Positions 4,999 to 7,012 of a stretch of 7,012 nt of DNA are shown piece by piece; within the stretch, counting starts at the first letter, position 1, and each line of letters opens with the position of its first letter. Below the pieces are notes generated by a model that ran no database searches, had not been told where the DNA came from, and saw only the letters and a program-made list of their open reading frames with translations. Source of the stretch: an uncultured bacterium (GTDB lineage: Bacteria; Hydrogenedentota; Hydrogenedentia; Hydrogenedentales; JAEUWI01); NCBI GenBank assembly GCA_937895305.1, contig CALAXS010000511.1:1-7012 (forward strand). The letters are read 5' to 3'. The translations under genes were made by a program, and so were the position numbers.

Positions 4999-6117
4999 AT
5001 GGCAGAAGAGTCCGGTGGCGAAAAAACCTTAGCGGCAACACCGCAAAAGAAGCAGAAGGCGCGTGAGGAGGGGAATATTGCGAAGAGCCAGGATCTGAAT
5101 TCTGCTGTGGCGTTGGGCATGGCCCTGGTGGCGATGTTGTTTTTTGCACCGTTTATTTTGCAAACGTTACTGGTGTCCATGCGCTTTTATCTTGGTCAGT
5201 CCTATGCATTGCTGGTGGAGGATGTGTCGCTGAGCTATCTCTTTGAGACGGCCATGATTCAGTTGGCGTGGTGCGTGGTACCGTTTATGGTGGTGATGAT
5301 GTTCAGTGGTGCGCTGGTGAGTCTGGCACAGGTAGGGTTCTTGTTGACGACGAAGCCGTTGCAACCCAAGTTGAGTCGCCTGGATCCTGTTTCGGGCATG
5401 AAGAAGTTTGTTTCGTTGCGGTCGTTGGTGGAGTTGGGCAAGTCGTTAACGAAGCTGGGTGTGGTGGGCTTTGTTGTGTGGTCGTATTTGAGCAATAACC
5501 TGGAATCCTTTCTGGCGTTGATGTTACTGGATCCAGTGGGATTGCTGGTTCCGGTGTCAGGCATTGTAGTGGGTGTATGGTGGCGGGTGGTAGCGGCCAT
5601 GTTGGTGCTGGGCATTGTTGATTATGGGTATCAAATTTGGCAGCGTGAGCAGGAATTGAAGATGACGCAGCAGGAAATGCGGCAGGAGACGAAGGAGATG
5701 GAGGGGGATCCCCATATCAAGCGGCGTGTGCGTCAGTTGCAGCGACAAATGGCGACGCAACGAATGATGGCAGAAGTCCCGGATGCGGATGTGATTATTA
5801 CGAACCCGACGCGGTATGCGGTTGCGTTACGTTATGACGTGACGCGAATGAGTAGTCCCATTGTTGTGGCGAAAGGCGAACGCCTGGTAGCGCAGAAAAT
5901 TCGGGATCTGGCTACGGAGCATGGGGTGCCCATCGTGCGTAATCCGCCACTGGCACGCACCTTGTTTCGTACCGTAGCATTGGAAGAGAGTATCCCTGAG
6001 ACACTTTTCAGGACCGTGGCGGAGGTGTTGACCTTTGTGTATGAAATTGATAAACGTGTTGGGAAACGTCGCGAGCGGGCCTTGTTAACGCAGGGCGCGG
6101 TTCGTGCAGCCAGTTAA
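4999..6117 (+). CDS. flhB: Flagellar export switch protein FlhB, with NPTR in place of NPTH
   Basis: FlhB is the membrane protein that switches export from rod/hook to filament substrates. The 372 residues are close to the usual ~380. The N-terminus has the family start (GEKTLAATPQKKQKAREEG, 7-25, then AKSQDLN), followed by four membrane segments (about 37-58, 88-112, 151-165, 183-207), the basic linker DPHIKRRVRQLQRQMA (237-252) and the cytoplasmic domain ending near PPLARTLF and FVYEIDKRVG. In well-studied FlhB the cytoplasmic domain cleaves itself between Asn269 and Pro270 of NPTH. Here the motif aligns at the same numbering, N269-P270-T271, but residue 272 is Arg (CGG), not His. The Asn and Pro needed for cleavage are kept, so cleavage may still occur, perhaps at another rate; this is inference. 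The ATG lies 3 bases after fliR, with GGGAG at 4983-4987 inside fliR as its ribosome site, implying coupled translation. Confidence 0.95.
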   Translation: MAEESGGEKTLAATPQKKQKAREEGNIAKSQDLNSAVALGMALVAMLFFAPFILQTLLVSMRFYLGQSYALLVEDVSLSYLFETAMIQLAWCVVPFMVVMMFSGALVSLAQVGFLLTTKPLQPKLSRLDPVSGMKKFVSLRSLVELGKSLTKLGVVGFVVWSYLSNNLESFLALMLLDPVGLLVPVSGIVVGVWWRVVAAMLVLGIVDYGYQIWQREQELKMTQQEMRQETKEMEGDPHIKRRVRQLQRQMATQRMMAEVPDADVIITNPTRYAVALRYDVTRMSSPIVVAKGERLVAQKIRDLATEHGVPIVRNPPLARTLFRTVALEESIPETLFRTVAEVLTFVYEIDKRVGKRRERALLTQGAVRAAS

Positions 6118-6142
6118 GTTAAGCAAAGTGCAATAGGCGAAA

Positions 6143-7012
6143 ATGGCAACATCGATAGAACAGATTCAACATCGAATCCGTACGGGGTTTGGCGGCAACC
6201 AGGATATCCTGGCGGCGGTCTTCATCCTGGGTACGCTGTTGATCCTCATCGTGCCGTTACCCACGATGTTGCTGGATATACTGTTGGCTATAAACATATC
6301 CATTTCAATAGTGATTTTATTGATGACCTTGTATCTGGAGAAGCCGGTAGAGTTTGCGGTATTCCCCGCGTTGTTATTGTTGTTAACCCTCTTTCGTTTG
6401 AGTTTGAATATCGCTTCGACCAAGCTGATTTTACAGGATGCCGAGGCGGGGAATGTGATTCAGACCTTTGGCTCCTTTGTTACGGGGGGCAATCTGTTTG
6501 TAGGGGTGGTGATATTCACGATTTTGGTGATCATCCAGTTTGTGGTTATTACCAAGGGCGCGACACGGATTTCGGAAGTCGCGGCACGATTTACGCTGGA
6601 TGCTATGCCGGGTAAGCAGATGGGTGTAGATTCAGATTTGAATGCTGGTCTCATCACGGAAAAGCAGGCCCGGGAACGGCGACGCGGTATTGAGCGTGAA
6701 GCGGATTTTTATGGGGCCATGGATGGTGCCACGAAGTTTGTACGGGGTGATGCGGTCGCGGGAATATTAATCACGTTGATAAATATCCTCGTAGGATTCA
6801 TCGTTGGTCAGACGTTACATGATTTGAGCTTTGCAGAATCTGCAGAGCGTTTTACGCGCCTGACGATTGGCGATGGGTTGGTGTCGCAGATTCCTTCACT
6901 GATTATTTCAACGGCAGCGGGCCTGGTGGTAACCCGGTCGGTGTCGGAGGATAATCTCGGGCGGGATTTGAACACCCAGTTTATGCGGTATCCCAAGGCT
7001 TTGGGTATTGGT
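6143..7012 (+). CDS. flhA: Flagellar export motor protein FlhA, N-terminal part (cut by window edge)
   Basis: The frame is open from the ATG at 6143 to the last base, giving 290 codons of a protein that normally has about 690. FlhA forms a nine-subunit ring around the export gate, uses the proton motive force and docks export chaperones through its C-terminal domain, which lies outside the window. The visible part holds membrane segments at about 22-40, 43-63, 72-90, 115-137, 205-225 and 248-266. The FHIPEP-family signature RISEVAARFTLDAMPGKQ starts at R142, followed by DSDLNAGLI, then ADFYGAMDGATKFVRGD. Its D203 corresponds to the essential Asp208 of Salmonella FlhA. The loop after the third helix (LQDAEAGNVIQTFG, 97-110) looks about five residues shorter than in enterobacteria. 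It follows flhB by 25 bases, with a weak AGGCG (6135-6139) close to the ATG. No sign of decay is seen. Confidence 0.95.
   Translation, partial: MATSIEQIQHRIRTGFGGNQDILAAVFILGTLLILIVPLPTMLLDILLAINISISIVILLMTLYLEKPVEFAVFPALLLLLTLFRLSLNIASTKLILQDAEAGNVIQTFGSFVTGGNLFVGVVIFTILVIIQFVVITKGATRISEVAARFTLDAMPGKQMGVDSDLNAGLITEKQARERRRGIEREADFYGAMDGATKFVRGDAVAGILITLINILVGFIVGQTLHDLSFAESAERFTRLTIGDGLVSQIPSLIISTAAGLVVTRSVSEDNLGRDLNTQFMRYPKALGIG

Noticed and set aside
1..7012. A novel defence, mobile or other undescribed multi-gene system
   Set aside because: All seven genes belong to recognised families in a plausible housekeeping and motility setting; no terminal repeats, transposase, integrase, CRISPR repeats or unknown gene cluster is seen.

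Overview
The window is an ordinary bacterial chromosomal segment of moderate GC content with seven protein-coding genes. I see no RNA gene, insertion sequence, prophage, CRISPR array or attachment site. The organism is probably a flagellated, menaquinone-using Gram-negative bacterium. The pairing of a PhoPQ_related-family hydrolase with a short secreted neutral-ceramidase-like protein is the kind of content common in the Planctomycetota/Verrucomicrobiota (PVC) group. That placement is an inference from gene content, not from a marker gene.

Left part (1-2917). A short leader holds a small hairpin and a Shine-Dalgarno site. It precedes a forward gene for an exported PqaA-type alpha/beta hydrolase (69-1514). 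Only 6 bases separate this gene from a convergent reverse-strand gene for a secreted ceramidase-type amidohydrolase (1521-2828). Both look like cell-envelope or extracellular degradative enzymes. An 89-base gap with a perfect 7-bp hairpin lies between the ceramidase gene and menG, which is on the same strand.

Middle (2918-3926). The reverse-strand gene is menG/ubiE, the C-methyltransferase of menaquinone (or ubiquinone) synthesis. It diverges from the flagellar genes across a 289-base intergenic region. That region contains an 11-bp direct repeat at a 22-bp period, small dyads, a candidate sigma-70 promoter facing the flagellar genes, and a second near-identical 10-bp repeat ending in a palindrome.

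Right part (3927-7012). A tight forward operon, fliQ-fliR-flhB-flhA, encodes four of the five core membrane components of the flagellar type III export gate. FlhA runs off the right edge. FliQ and FliR (with FliP) form the export channel, FlhB is the substrate-specificity switch, and FlhA is the export motor and docking platform. fliP, normally directly upstream of fliQ, is absent from this window. FlhB carries NPTR where the family normally has the self-cleaving NPTH motif. fliR can start only at a TTG unless the T6 run beside it hides a frameshift.

The plus strand is rich in G and T whichever strand is coding. Forward genes use G/T-ending codons and reverse genes use C-ending codons, which suggests the plus strand is the leading replication strand. 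I did not find a clearly new biological system. The most unusual signals are the FlhB motif change, the fliP-less gene order, the fliR start and the structured divergent regulatory region.
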